From Wenzhouxiangella sp. (GTDB lineage: Bacteria; Pseudomonadota; Gammaproteobacteria; Xanthomonadales; Wenzhouxiangellaceae): DNA of 17,180 nucleotides. The stretch spans positions 1 through 17,180 of the forward strand of contig SKKM01000020.1 of assembly GCA_007121485.1 (NCBI GenBank), given 5' to 3'. Of the stretch, positions 6,888 through 14,225 are shown in pieces (position 1 is the stretch's first letter; every line of letters starts with the position of its first letter). The notes under the pieces were generated by a model. The model saw nothing but the letters and a program-made list of their open reading frames with translations, was not told the origin of the DNA and did no database searches. Position numbers and translations under genes: made by a program.

Positions 6888-8458
6888 TGCGCCACAGGCA
6901 CCGCGTTGATCGGCGCAAACTCCGGTTGCGGACTGAAGCCGTCCAGCCGGAACCGCTGGATGTCATCGGCCGCCTCGACCAGCACGGTGCCTGACAGGCG
7001 GCCCGACCCGCGCATCATCAGGCCCTGAAGGCGCACCTCGGAAAACTGGTCGTGGATCAGGATCGAGTCCAGGACGGTGGCGTCGGCATGGATCAGCAGC
7101 CGCCCGGTCAGCGTGTCGAAGCGATCCTGGCCATCAATTCCGGCCAGGCCGCGCAGTCGTTCAAGGCCCGCCAGCCGACCGGAGAAGAACTCCAGCTGGG
7201 CCACGGCGAGCGCGTTGTCATCCGCCGCAGACCCCGGCTTGATGCGAACCTGGCCGACCCCTTCTGCCGCGAGGTCGAACCCGCCGGCGCGCAGCAGCGC
7301 GCCGAGATCGTCCACGTCCAGGCTCGCCAGCGCCTCCACGCTTGATCCCGCATCGTCGGAGTGCACCGTTCCCTCGGCCTGGACCAGCGCCCCAGGCAGG
7401 CTGGTCTCGGCAAAACGCAGCTGGGCCATGCCCGCTTCCGCCGCCACGCTCAGACGCAATTCGGGCAAGACATAGGGGCCGATCGCCAGGCGCTCCAGCG
7501 CCAGGTCGACCCCGAAGTCATGCTCGGCGACCCAGTTGGCCAGCCAGACCGGCCACTGCGAGGCTGCTAGAGCACCGAACAACGAGACCATCGTTGCCAG
7601 ATCCAGCTCCGCTCCCGCCGCATGCAGGGCGAAACGGGGTCGCGCCATTTCCTCGTAACGCCCTTCCACCAGCAGCTCCTGCCCACCGAAGCGCAAACGG
7701 CTCCGATCGAGCTCGATGGTCAACGGCGGCACGGCCGAAAACGACATCGCGCCGAGCAGCTCGAAAGGCACGCCACCGGCCGCATGCCGGGCGCTGAAGC
7801 GCATGTCGGCCAGCCGAAGCCGGCCGGTCCCGGCCGGCACCAGCAACACACCGTCAACGCTGACATCCGACAACATCGGCGGGCGCCCGATCGCCCCCTC
7901 GAATCGCAGGTTCAGCGCCCGATCGAAGGCCAGCCCGTCCAACTCGATCCGATCCACCTGGATCTGCCGGGTCGGCCCCCACTCCAGGCTGCCGATCTCG
8001 ATCTCCACGTTCTCGAGGCGCAGCGGTCCGCTGGCGGCGATACCGGGGGCCCCGGGACGGCCCGGCCGACGCATCAGGCCCGCGAGGCTGTGATCACCGG
8101 CCTCGTCCATCGCCACCTGCAGGCGGGCGCCCTGCAAAAACACCTCACGGGTTTCCACCCGGCCATGGATCAGCGGCAACAGTCGCAACTCGACCATCAA
8201 GTGATCGGAACTGAGCAGTTCCGGCCCGGCGAATTCGGTCGGGCCGGACAAGCGGACCTGGTCGGCCTGGATGCGAAAACGGGGGAAAAAGCGCACCGAG
8301 ACATCGCCATCGATGCTCAGCTGCCGCCCCGTCTGCATCTCGACGTGCCTGGCCAGCAACTGCTTGAGCCGCTCATCGTCGGCCAGCATGCTCACGGTCG
8401 CCAGGAAACCCAGCGCCATGATGACGGTCGCGGCAAGCACGATAAGCCACTGACGCAT
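6884..8458 (-). CDS. AsmA-family protein (inner-membrane anchored, periplasmic)
   Basis: A 524-residue protein with one N-terminal membrane segment (about 4-26) and a large periplasmic part. The AsmA signature follows at once: TGRQLSIDGDVSVRFFP (43-59), IQADQVRLSGP, then repeated beta-strand units, as expected for the chorein-like fold of AsmA proteins. AsmA-like proteins (TamB, YhdP, YdbH, AsmA) are thought to carry phospholipid between the membranes or to affect outer-membrane assembly. It is somewhat shorter than E. coli AsmA (617 residues). ATG 8458 is the first start after the predicted promoter; GGTAAAG before it is a weak SD. It is first in an operon with RarD and an ABC exporter. Which AsmA subgroup it belongs to cannot be decided here. 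Confidence 0.88.
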   Translation of the reverse strand: MRQWLIVLAATVIMALGFLATVSMLADDERLKQLLARHVEMQTGRQLSIDGDVSVRFFPRFRIQADQVRLSGPTEFAGPELLSSDHLMVELRLLPLIHGRVETREVFLQGARLQVAMDEAGDHSLAGLMRRPGRPGAPGIAASGPLRLENVEIEIGSLEWGPTRQIQVDRIELDGLAFDRALNLRFEGAIGRPPMLSDVSVDGVLLVPAGTGRLRLADMRFSARHAAGGVPFELLGAMSFSAVPPLTIELDRSRLRFGGQELLVEGRYEEMARPRFALHAAGAELDLATMVSLFGALAASQWPVWLANWVAEHDFGVDLALERLAIGPYVLPELRLSVAAEAGMAQLRFAETSLPGALVQAEGTVHSDDAGSSVEALASLDVDDLGALLRAGGFDLAAEGVGQVRIKPGSAADDNALAVAQLEFFSGRLAGLERLRGLAGIDGQDRFDTLTGRLLIHADATVLDSILIHDQFSEVRLQGLMMRGSGRLSGTVLVEAADDIQRFRLDGFSPQPEFAPINAVPVAQ

Positions 8459-8489
8459 GTTGCTTTACCGCATCCGTTCCATTAGGCGG

Positions 8490-8495
8490 ATTGTA
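8490..8495 (-). promoter_or_regulatory. Candidate -10 box for the AsmA-RarD-ABC operon
   Basis: TACAAT reads on the minus strand at 8495-8490, followed by CCGCC; transcription would begin near 8483 and give a leader of about 25 nt before ATG 8458. No good -35 box is present: GCGTTT lies at 16-nt spacing and TGCGTT at 17. It lies between the rplQ terminator and the AsmA start, the only place a promoter for this operon could be if the terminator works. The same -10 hexamer is used in the rpsM promoter candidate. Confidence 0.5.
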
Positions 8496-8519
8496 GCGGA
8501 AGCGCAGGCCGAAACGCAC

Positions 8520-8545
8520 AAAGCCCGGCACCAGGGCCGGGCTTT
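8520..8545 (-). terminator. Intrinsic terminator of the alpha operon (after rplQ)
   Basis: On the minus strand AAAGCCCGGC, a 6-nt loop (CCTGGT) and GCCGGGCTTT form a perfect 10-bp stem, 22 nt past the rplQ stop. A broken T-tract (TTT, then GTGCGTTT) follows. The position at the end of the ribosomal cluster fits a rho-independent terminator. Confidence 0.85.
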
Positions 8546-8567
8546 GCAGGCGAAACGCAGGTGGAGC

Positions 8568-8951
8568 CTAGTCGGCCGCCGCACCCGGAGCGTCCGGACG
8601 ATCCACCAGTTCGACATAGGCCATGGGTGCCTTGTCGCCGGCGCGGAAGCCGCACTTGAGAATGCGCAGGTAGCCGCCCGGGCGGGAGGCATAGCGCGGA
8701 CCCAGTTCATCGAACAGTTTGCCCACCGCTTCCTTGTCGCGCAGACGGGCGAAGGCCAGCCGGCGCTTGGCAACGGTGTCTTCCTTGGCCATGGTGATCA
8801 GGGGCTCGGCCACGCGGCGCAGCTCCTTGGCCTTGGGCAGGGTGGTCTTGATCAGCTCGTGATGGATCAGGCTGGCGGTCATGTTCTTGAACATGGCCCG
8901 GCGGTGCGACGAGTTACGGTTGAGCTTACGCCCGGCTTTACGATGACGCAT
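8568..8951 (-). CDS. rplQ: 50S ribosomal protein L17
   Basis: 127 residues, the same length as E. coli L17. MRHRKAGRKLNRNSSHRRAM at the N-terminus and the following MTASLIHHELIKTT are diagnostic. L17 sits on the large subunit surface near the peptide exit tunnel. ATG 8951 was chosen over longer frames because the family starts with MRHR and because GAGGAG stands 6-7 nt before it. It is the last gene of the alpha operon, 10 nt after rpoA, and is followed by a strong hairpin terminator. Confidence 0.98.
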   Translation of the reverse strand: MRHRKAGRKLNRNSSHRRAMFKNMTASLIHHELIKTTLPKAKELRRVAEPLITMAKEDTVAKRRLAFARLRDKEAVGKLFDELGPRYASRPGGYLRILKCGFRAGDKAPMAYVELVDRPDAPGAAAD

Positions 8952-8961
8952 GGGATTCTCC

Positions 8962-9966
8962 TCAGTTCCCCGCCCGGGCCAGGCTGGCCGGCGGCCAGTT
9001 TTCCAGGCGCGTGCCCAGGGCAAGGTCGTGCGACGCCAGAACGGTCTTGATTTCCGTCAGCGACTTCTTGCCAAGATTGGGGGTTTTCAACAGTTCGGTT
9101 TCGGTTCGCTGAACCAGGTCACCGACGTACTGGATGTGCTCGGCCTTCAGGCAGTTGGCCGAACGCACGGTGAGCTCCAGGTCGTCGATCGGACGCAGCA
9201 GCACCGGGTCGAAGGACTCCGCACTGGCCACGTCGGCTTCCTTCTCCCGCGCGACGAAGTCGACGAACACCGACATCTGGTCGACCAGGCTGCCTGCAGC
9301 CAGCTTGACGGCCTGCTCGCAGCTCATGGTGCCGTTGGTTTCGATGTCGAGCACCAGCTTGTCCAGGTCGGTACGCTGGGCGACACGCGCGCTTTCCACC
9401 GCGTAGGACACCCGGTGAACCGGGCAATACGAGGCGTCCAGCTGCAGCCGACCGATCGGCCGCGACTCTTCTTCGTCGAAGCGCTGTGCGGTGGCCGGCT
9501 GGTAGCCGACGCCGCGCGTGACGCGCAGCTTCATGCGGATCGAGGCATCCTTGGTCAAGGTGCAGATGACATGGTCGGGGTTGACGATCTCGACATCGTG
9601 ATCGAGCTGGATATCGGCCGCCGTCACCGGACCGGCCTTGTCCTTGGACAAGGTCAGCACCGCCTCGTCACGCGAGTGCATCCGCACCGCAACGTCCTTG
9701 AGGTTGAGCAAGAGCTCGACGATGTCTTCCTGCAGCCCTTCCACCGAGGTGTACTCGTGCAGCACGCCTTCGATCTCGGCCTCGCTGATGGCGCTGCCGG
9801 GAATCGAGGACAGCAGAACCCGCCGCAGCGCGTTGCCCAGCGTGTGGCCGAAGCCCCGCTCGAGCGGCTCCAGCGTGATGCGCGCGCGCCGCGCCGAAAT
9901 CTCATCGACGATCAGCCCCTTGGGCTTGAGCATTTTGCCGATCAGTTCACTAATCTGGCCAGACAT
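8962..9966 (-). CDS. rpoA: DNA-directed RNA polymerase subunit alpha
   Basis: 334 residues. The N-terminal domain (to about 235) carries ERGFGHTLGNALRRVLLSS (37-55), which drives dimer formation and assembly with beta and beta'. After an acidic linker (about 241-258) the C-terminal domain has LTVRSANCLKAE (265-276) with Arg268, equivalent to E. coli Arg265, which binds UP elements and activators, and the helix-hairpin-helix part NLGKKSLTEIK (297-307). All key residues are kept. AGAGG lies 7 nt before ATG 9966. It lies between rpsD and rplQ as in other gammaproteobacteria. The 65-nt gap before it holds a hairpin. Confidence 0.99.
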   Translation of the reverse strand: MSGQISELIGKMLKPKGLIVDEISARRARITLEPLERGFGHTLGNALRRVLLSSIPGSAISEAEIEGVLHEYTSVEGLQEDIVELLLNLKDVAVRMHSRDEAVLTLSKDKAGPVTAADIQLDHDVEIVNPDHVICTLTKDASIRMKLRVTRGVGYQPATAQRFDEEESRPIGRLQLDASYCPVHRVSYAVESARVAQRTDLDKLVLDIETNGTMSCEQAVKLAAGSLVDQMSVFVDFVAREKEADVASAESFDPVLLRPIDDLELTVRSANCLKAEHIQYVGDLVQRTETELLKTPNLGKKSLTEIKTVLASHDLALGTRLENWPPASLARAGN

Positions 9967-10001
9967 GAATCTGCCTCTCTTTCAATACTTTCGTTGAAGA
10001 C

Positions 10002-10027
10002 CTGCCGACGACCGACGTCGACAGCAG
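10002..10027 (-). other. Imperfect hairpin between rpsD and rpoA
   Basis: On the minus strand CTGCTG pairs with CGGCAG (one G-U pair), then after one T-T mismatch CGAC pairs with GTCG around a 4-nt loop. It lies just after the rpsD stop (10032) in the longest gap inside the alpha operon. There is no T-tract, so it is not a terminator. A processing or stability element is possible, but this is inference. Confidence 0.4.
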
Positions 10028-10031
10028 ACGC

Positions 10032-10658
10032 TTACTTGGAATACAGCTCGACGATCAGGTTCTCGTTGATATCGGGCGGCAGGTCATCACGGTCCGGCCT
10101 CGCCTTGAACACGCCTTCGAGCTTGTCCACGTCGATTTCAATCCAGGCCGGAATGGTGTCCAGGTCGCGCGCCAGGGTCAACGACTCCTGGATCCTCAGC
10201 TGCTTGCGCGCCTTCTCGCGCACGGAAATCCGGTCGCCCGGCTGAACCTGCGCCGAGGGAATGTTGCACACGGCTCCGTTGAGCTCGATGCCCTTGTGCG
10301 AAACCAGCTGACGGGCCTGGGCCCGGGTCACGCCGAATCCCATGCGGTAGACGACGTTGTCCAGACGGCTTTCCAACAACTGCAGCAGGTTCTCGCCGGT
10401 CGCGCCCTTGAGCCGTGCCGCTTCCTTGTAGTAATTGCGGAACTGCCGCTCGAGGATGCCGTACATGCGGCGCACCTTCTGTTTTTCGCGCAGCTGCAAC
10501 GCATAGTCCGACAGACGCTGTCTGCGACTGTCACCATGCTGCCCGGGTGGCTGATTCAGCTTGCACTTGGAATCCAGGCCACGCGCGGGGCTCTTGAGAT
10601 TGAGATCCATGCCCTCGCGACGCGCGAGCTTGCAGGTGGGTCCGATATATCGTGCCAT
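10032..10658 (-). CDS. rpsD: 30S ribosomal protein S4
   Basis: 208 residues, matching E. coli S4 along its length: MARYIGPTCKLARREG, QPPGQHG, REKQKVRRMYGILERQFRNY and the C-terminal INENLIVELYSK. The S4 RNA-binding domain lies around 97-160 (NVVYRMGFGVTRAQARQLVSHKG). S4 is a primary 16S rRNA binder and in E. coli represses the alpha operon through the rpsM leader. Only Cys9 and Cys32 of the zinc-type cysteines are present, so this is the zinc-free form. A GAGAG stretch before ATG 10658 is a moderate SD. It lies 31 nt after rpsK. Confidence 0.99.
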   Translation of the reverse strand: MARYIGPTCKLARREGMDLNLKSPARGLDSKCKLNQPPGQHGDSRRQRLSDYALQLREKQKVRRMYGILERQFRNYYKEAARLKGATGENLLQLLESRLDNVVYRMGFGVTRAQARQLVSHKGIELNGAVCNIPSAQVQPGDRISVREKARKQLRIQESLTLARDLDTIPAWIEIDVDKLEGVFKARPDRDDLPPDINENLIVELYSK

Positions 10659-10689
10659 GTTGCTCTCTGATCCGAATTACGGTGAAGGC

Positions 10690-11082
10690 CTACACCCGGC
10701 GCTTCTTGGGGGGACGGCAGCCGTTGTGGGGAATCGGCGTGACGTCGATGATATTGGTGATCTTGAAGCCGACCGCGTTGAGCGAGCGGACTGAAGATTC
10801 ACGACCGGGGCCAGGGCCATTGACCCGCACCTCGAGGTTTTTCATCCCGTATTCCTGGGCGGTGCGGCCGGCGTTTTCCGCCGCCACCTGGGCCGCGAAC
10901 GGGGTCGACTTGCGCGAGCCGCGGAAGCCGGAGCCGCCGCTGGTCGCCCAGGCCAAGGCATTGCCCTGACGATCGGTGATGGTGATGATGGTGTTGTTGA
11001 ACGAGGCATGCACGTGTGCAATCCCGTCGACGATCACCTTCTTGACTTTTTTCTTGCCCTTGGCGGTCTGCTGCTTGGCCAT
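10690..11082 (-). CDS. rpsK: 30S ribosomal protein S11
   Basis: 130 residues. VDGIAHVHASFNNTIITITD, GNALAWATSGGSGFRGSRKS and the C-terminal IDVTPIPHNGCRPPKKRRV are diagnostic for S11, which lines the mRNA exit side of the 30S platform. The preceding rpsM stop codon overlaps the SD: TTAAGGAA stands 8 nt before ATG 11082, so the two genes are probably coupled. Confidence 0.99.
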   Translation of the reverse strand: MAKQQTAKGKKKVKKVIVDGIAHVHASFNNTIITITDRQGNALAWATSGGSGFRGSRKSTPFAAQVAAENAGRTAQEYGMKNLEVRVNGPGPGRESSVRSLNAVGFKITNIIDVTPIPHNGCRPPKKRRV

Positions 11083-11094
11083 GAACGAAATTCC

Positions 11095-11448
11095 TTAACG
11101 AATCGGACGACGCGGGCCCTTGCGGGTCCGGGCATTGGTACGGGTGCGCTGCCCGCGCACAGGCAGGCCGCGACGGTGACGCAGACCGCGATAGCAGCCC
11201 AGGTCCATCAGGCGCTTGATGTTCATTGCCACCTCGCGCCGCAGATCGCCTTCTACGGCCATCCCGCCGATGATCTGACGCAGCTTTTCCTGTTCCGCTT
11301 CGGTCAGATCACGCACCTTGGTGCTGGGATCGATGCCGGTGGCGTCACAGATCTGGTACGCCCGCGTTCTACCGATGCCATAAATGTGGGTCAATGCCAC
11401 CCAGGTGTGCTTTTGTACGGGCAGATTGACGCCTGCGATACGAGCCAT
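11095..11448 (-). CDS. rpsM: 30S ribosomal protein S13
   Basis: 117 residues, first gene of the alpha operon. MARIAGVNLPVQKHTWVALT, the helix-hairpin-helix YGIGRTRAYQIC, and the basic tail RGQRTRTNARTRKGPRRP are typical. S13 sits in the 30S head and contacts 50S and P-site tRNA. GGAGAG lies 7 nt before ATG 11448. The leader upstream contains a strong promoter and a hairpin, consistent with separate transcription and possible feedback control by S4. Confidence 0.99.
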   Translation of the reverse strand: MARIAGVNLPVQKHTWVALTHIYGIGRTRAYQICDATGIDPSTKVRDLTEAEQEKLRQIIGGMAVEGDLRREVAMNIKRLMDLGCYRGLRHRRGLPVRGQRTRTNARTRKGPRRPIR

Positions 11449-11473
11449 GCTGTTCTCTCCAGAAACCTGTTAC

Positions 11474-11494
11474 GTCGGTTCAGCGCAAACCGAC
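11474..11494 (-). promoter_or_regulatory. Hairpin in the rpsM leader, possible S4 feedback site
   Basis: On the minus strand GTCGGTT, 7 nt (TGCGCTG), then AACCGAC form a perfect 7-bp stem, 26 nt before the rpsM start. It lies at or just after the predicted transcription start. In E. coli S4 represses the alpha operon by binding a pseudoknot in this leader, so a structured element is expected here. The sequence is not recognisably the enterobacterial one, and if transcription starts near 11489 the 5' arm would be partly lost. Confidence 0.4.
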
Positions 11495-11495
11495 A

Positions 11496-11524
11496 ATTGT
11501 ATCGGATTTTTCGCCGATTCTCAA
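11496..11524 (-). promoter_or_regulatory. Strong sigma-70-type promoter of the alpha operon
   Basis: On the minus strand TTGAGA (11524-11519) and TACAAT (11501-11496) are separated by 17 nt, each matching five of six consensus bases. The spacer is AT-rich near its end (GAAAAAT). The start point would be near 11489, about 40 nt before ATG 11448 of rpsM. The first two T's of the -35 box are the last bases of the rpmJ hairpin. Confidence 0.75.
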
Positions 11525-11542
11525 GCCCGCCAGCGCGGGCTT
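11523..11542 (-). terminator. Hairpin after rpmJ, end of spc operon
   Basis: AAGCCCGC, loop GCTG, GCGGGCTT: a perfect 8-bp stem 11 nt after the rpmJ stop. The bases after it (GAGAATC) are not a U-tract, so termination may be partial and some read-through into the alpha operon is likely. Its 3' arm overlaps the -35 box of the alpha promoter. Confidence 0.6.
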
Positions 11543-11553
11543 CGTCCCAGCCA

Positions 11554-11667
11554 TCAGCCCTGTCGCTGCTTGTGCTTGGGGTCGCTGCAAATCACGTAGA
11601 CAATGCCGCGCCGACGCACGATCTTGCAGTTGCGGCAGATTTTCTTGACCGAGGCCTGAACTTTCAT
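11554..11667 (-). CDS. rpmJ: 50S ribosomal protein L36, zinc-binding form
   Basis: 37 residues, translated directly: MKVQASVKKICRNCKIVRRR, then a short tail ending KHKQRQG. Cys11, Cys14, Cys27 and His32 form the zinc ribbon, so this is the zinc-containing (C+) form. L36 is the last protein of the spc operon in gammaproteobacteria and stabilises 23S rRNA domain contacts. GGAG about 9 nt before ATG 11667 serves as SD. It starts 30 nt after secY and is followed by a GC-rich hairpin. Confidence 0.97.
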   Translation of the reverse strand: MKVQASVKKICRNCKIVRRRGIVYVICSDPKHKQRQG

Positions 11668-11697
11668 CTTTCTTTCTCCAAAAAAACTACTGAGGCA

Positions 11698-13059
11698 TTA
11701 CGACCGGCGTACGGAACCAGCCCGGCCGTAACCCTTCAGGTTCGACTTCTTGAGAAGGCTGTCGTACTGATGGGACATCAGGTGAGCCTGCAGCTGGGCC
11801 ATGAAATCCATGGTCACGACGACGATGATCAGCAGCGAGGTGCCACCGAAGTAGAACGGCACGTTCCAGCGCATGATCAGGAATTCCGGCATGAGGCACA
11901 CCGCCACCAGGTAGATCGCACCGACCGTGGTCAGCCGCGTCAGCACATAGTCGATGTACTCAGCCGTCTGGCGCCCGGGGCGAATCCCCGGAATGAAAGC
12001 GCCAGACTTCTTCAGGTTGTCGGCGGTCTCGCGCGAATTGAACACGATCGCCGTATAAAAGAAGCAGAAGAACGCGATCAGGCCGCCGAACAGGGCGATG
12101 TAGACCGGCTGCCCCGGGCTCAGCTGCTGGGCGACGTTCTGCAGCCAGGTGACACCTTCGGCCTGGCCGAACCAGGTCGAGATCGTGGCCGGGAACAACA
12201 CCAGGCTGGAAGCGAAGATCGCCGGAATCACCCCGGACATGTTGACCTTCAGCGGCAGATGGGTCGACTGGCTGCGGTAGGCCTGACGACCCTGACGCTG
12301 CGCGTAGTTGACCGTGATCCGGCGCTGCCCGCGCTCGACGAAGACTACGAAAGCGGTCACGACCAGCGCCATCACCAGCAGGAAGGTGGCAGTGGTGATC
12401 CCTAGCTGGCCGGTGTTGACGAGTTCCAGGGTCGCGCCGACGGCCGAGGGCAATTCGGCAACGATACCGGCGAAGATGATGATCGAGATACCGTTACCGA
12501 TGCCGCGCTCGGTGATCTGCTCACCCAGCCACATCAGGAAAACGGTGCCTGCCGTCAGCGTCACGACCGCGGCAAGAATGAAGCCCGGACCCGGCGCGAT
12601 GACGACCGGCAAACCGGCGCCCGCGCCCTGGTTCTGCAGGGCCAGTGCCACGCCAAACGACTGGAACATCGCCAGCACGACGGTGAAGTACCGCGTGTAC
12701 TGGGTGATCTTGCGGCGTCCGGCCTCCCCTTCCTTGCGCAGGGCCTGCAGCTGGGGAATGGCGTGGCTCATCAGCTGCATGATGATCGCAGCCGAAATGT
12801 AGGGCATGACGCCCAGCGCGAAGATCGAGAAGCGGCCCAGCGCACCGCCGGTGAACATGTTGAAGATGTCCACGATGGTGCCGCGCTGCATGTCCATCAG
12901 CTCGATCAGCGCCAGTGGGTTGATCCCCGGCACCGGGATGAACGTGCCGAGCCGATAGACCATCAGCGCCACCAGCACCAGGAACAGGCGCTGGCGCAGC
13001 TCTTTCAGGCGGCCAATCCCGCCGAGCATGCCAGCCATTTCGGACGCGCTGGTGGACAT
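11698..13059 (-). CDS. secY: Protein translocase subunit SecY
   Basis: 453 residues with ten hydrophobic segments, forming the channel of the Sec translocon in the inner membrane with SecE and SecG. RLGTFIPVPGI, FALGVMPYISAAIIMQL, MWLGEQITERGIGNG and NLKKSGAFIPGIRPGRQT are SecY hallmarks; the last includes the conserved cytosolic loop arginine region used by SecA and ribosomes. The C-terminal half also matches. The ATG at 13059 overlaps the rplO stop by one base (TAATG), so translation is probably coupled; AAGG lies upstream inside rplO. It is placed between rplO and rpmJ as in E. coli. Confidence 0.99.
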   Translation of the reverse strand: MSTSASEMAGMLGGIGRLKELRQRLFLVLVALMVYRLGTFIPVPGINPLALIELMDMQRGTIVDIFNMFTGGALGRFSIFALGVMPYISAAIIMQLMSHAIPQLQALRKEGEAGRRKITQYTRYFTVVLAMFQSFGVALALQNQGAGAGLPVVIAPGPGFILAAVVTLTAGTVFLMWLGEQITERGIGNGISIIIFAGIVAELPSAVGATLELVNTGQLGITTATFLLVMALVVTAFVVFVERGQRRITVNYAQRQGRQAYRSQSTHLPLKVNMSGVIPAIFASSLVLFPATISTWFGQAEGVTWLQNVAQQLSPGQPVYIALFGGLIAFFCFFYTAIVFNSRETADNLKKSGAFIPGIRPGRQTAEYIDYVLTRLTTVGAIYLVAVCLMPEFLIMRWNVPFYFGGTSLLIIVVVTMDFMAQLQAHLMSHQYDSLLKKSNLKGYGRAGSVRRS

Positions 13060-13490
13060 TACTCGACCTTGCCGCCGGCAGACTCGATGGCGGCAATTGC
13101 ACCGGCGGTGACATGAATGCCACGCACCGTCACCGGCCGCTGGATTTCACCCTTGTTGATCAGGCGCACCTTGCGGGTATCGTTCTGGACCACGCCGGCG
13201 GCCTTGAGCACTTCGAGATCCACCACGTCGCCTTCGATCGCGTTGATCTGGTAGAGGCGAACTTCACGGGTGCGGCGATTGACGGCCGAGTTGAAGCCGA
13301 CTTTCGGCAGACGACGCTGCAGCGGCATCTGGCCGCCCTCGAATCCGACTTTGTGGTAACCGCCCGAGCGCGACTTCTGGCCCTTGTGGCCCCGACCGCC
13401 GGTCTTGCCCAGCCCGGAGCCGATGCCACGGCCAACCCGCTTGCGCTTGGAGCGGCTGCCTTCTGCAGCCTGAATGGTGTTGAGCTTCAT
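13059..13490 (-). CDS. rplO: 50S ribosomal protein L15
   Basis: 143 residues. The glycine- and lysine-rich N-terminal extension (KRVGRGIGSGLGKTGGRGHK) threads into 23S rRNA, and GFEGGQMPLQRRLPKVGFN is the family signature. AGGAAAG before ATG 13490 is a good SD. It ends in TAATG with secY. Confidence 0.98.
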   Translation of the reverse strand: MKLNTIQAAEGSRSKRKRVGRGIGSGLGKTGGRGHKGQKSRSGGYHKVGFEGGQMPLQRRLPKVGFNSAVNRRTREVRLYQINAIEGDVVDLEVLKAAGVVQNDTRKVRLINKGEIQRPVTVRGIHVTAGAIAAIESAGGKVE

Positions 13491-13518
13491 AGTGCTTTCC
13501 TAGCCTTGTGTTCTCAGG

Positions 13519-13713
13519 TCAAGCCTGCTCGACTCGCACGAGGTAATCGACCTTGCGGATCATGCCGCGCACGGCCGGCGTGTCCTCAAGCTCCACGGTA
13601 TGGTTGAGACGCCGAAGACCCAGCCCGCGCACGGTTTCGCGGTGCTTGCCGATCGTCCCGTTGATGCTGCGGACCAGGGTCACGCGCAGCTTTCCTGAAT
13701 TCGTCTTAGCCAT
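13519..13713 (-). CDS. rpmD: 50S ribosomal protein L30
   Basis: 64 residues: LRVTLVRSINGTIGKHRETV, then LGLRRLNHTVELEDTPAVRG, the L30 core. The start ATG 13713 is chosen because the family begins MAKT or similar and because it lies at the end of rpsE; the start overlaps the rpsE stop by 8 nt. GAGGAG lies about 13 nt upstream inside rpsE, which is long, so reinitiation after rpsE may help. A longer frame back to 13758 has no family match. Confidence 0.96.
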   Translation of the reverse strand: MAKTNSGKLRVTLVRSINGTIGKHRETVRGLGLRRLNHTVELEDTPAVRGMIRKVDYLVRVEQA

Positions 13714-14212
13714 GATGTTGCAAAATCTCCTCGACCGGCTTGCCGCGCTTGATGGCAACCTGCTCCGGCGAAACCATGGCCTGCAGGCCCTTCATCGTCG
13801 CCCGGACCAGGTTGATCGGGTTGTTCGAGCCCACGCTCTTGGCCAGAACGTTATGCACGCCGACCGCTTCGAACACGGCGCGCATGGCGCCACCGGCGAT
13901 CACGCCCGTACCTTCCGAGGCCGGCTGCATGTACACACGCGACCCGCTGTGGCCCGACTTGATCGGGTGCCAGAGGGTCCCTTCATTCAGAGAAATGCGA
14001 ACCATATCGCGCCGGGCGCGTTCCATGGCCTTCTGGATCGCCAGCGGCACTTCACGCGCCTTGCCGTAGCCAAACCCGACCTTGCCTTCACCGTCACCGA
14101 CAACAGCCAGCGCCGTGAAGCTGAACTGGCGGCCACCCTTGACGACCTTGACCACTCGATTGACTGCAACCAGTTTCTCGATCAGGTTGTCCGTGTTCGT
14201 TTCTCTTGCCAT
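13706..14212 (-). CDS. rpsE: 30S ribosomal protein S5
   Basis: 168 residues. The N-terminal double-stranded-RNA-binding-like domain holds KLVAVNRVVKVVKGGRQFSF and VGFGYGKAREVPLAIQKAME; the C-terminal domain has GGAMRAVFEAVGVHNVLAKS. S5 takes part in decoding accuracy and mRNA unwinding on the 30S. AGGAA 7 nt before ATG 14212 is the SD. It lies 13 nt after rplR. Confidence 0.99.
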   Translation of the reverse strand: MARETNTDNLIEKLVAVNRVVKVVKGGRQFSFTALAVVGDGEGKVGFGYGKAREVPLAIQKAMERARRDMVRISLNEGTLWHPIKSGHSGSRVYMQPASEGTGVIAGGAMRAVFEAVGVHNVLAKSVGSNNPINLVRATMKGLQAMVSPEQVAIKRGKPVEEILQHHG

Positions 14213-14225
14213 TTCCGATTCCTAT

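Noticed and set aside
12264..12277. A GCGGTAG sequence resembling the core of the RfaH ops element.
   Set aside because: It lies on the non-coding strand inside secY, and the required TG after the core is out of place.
11008..12405. A 465-codon plus-strand frame opposite rpsK, rpsM, rpmJ and secY.
   Set aside because: It crosses several certain ribosomal genes on the other strand and has no domain-like features.
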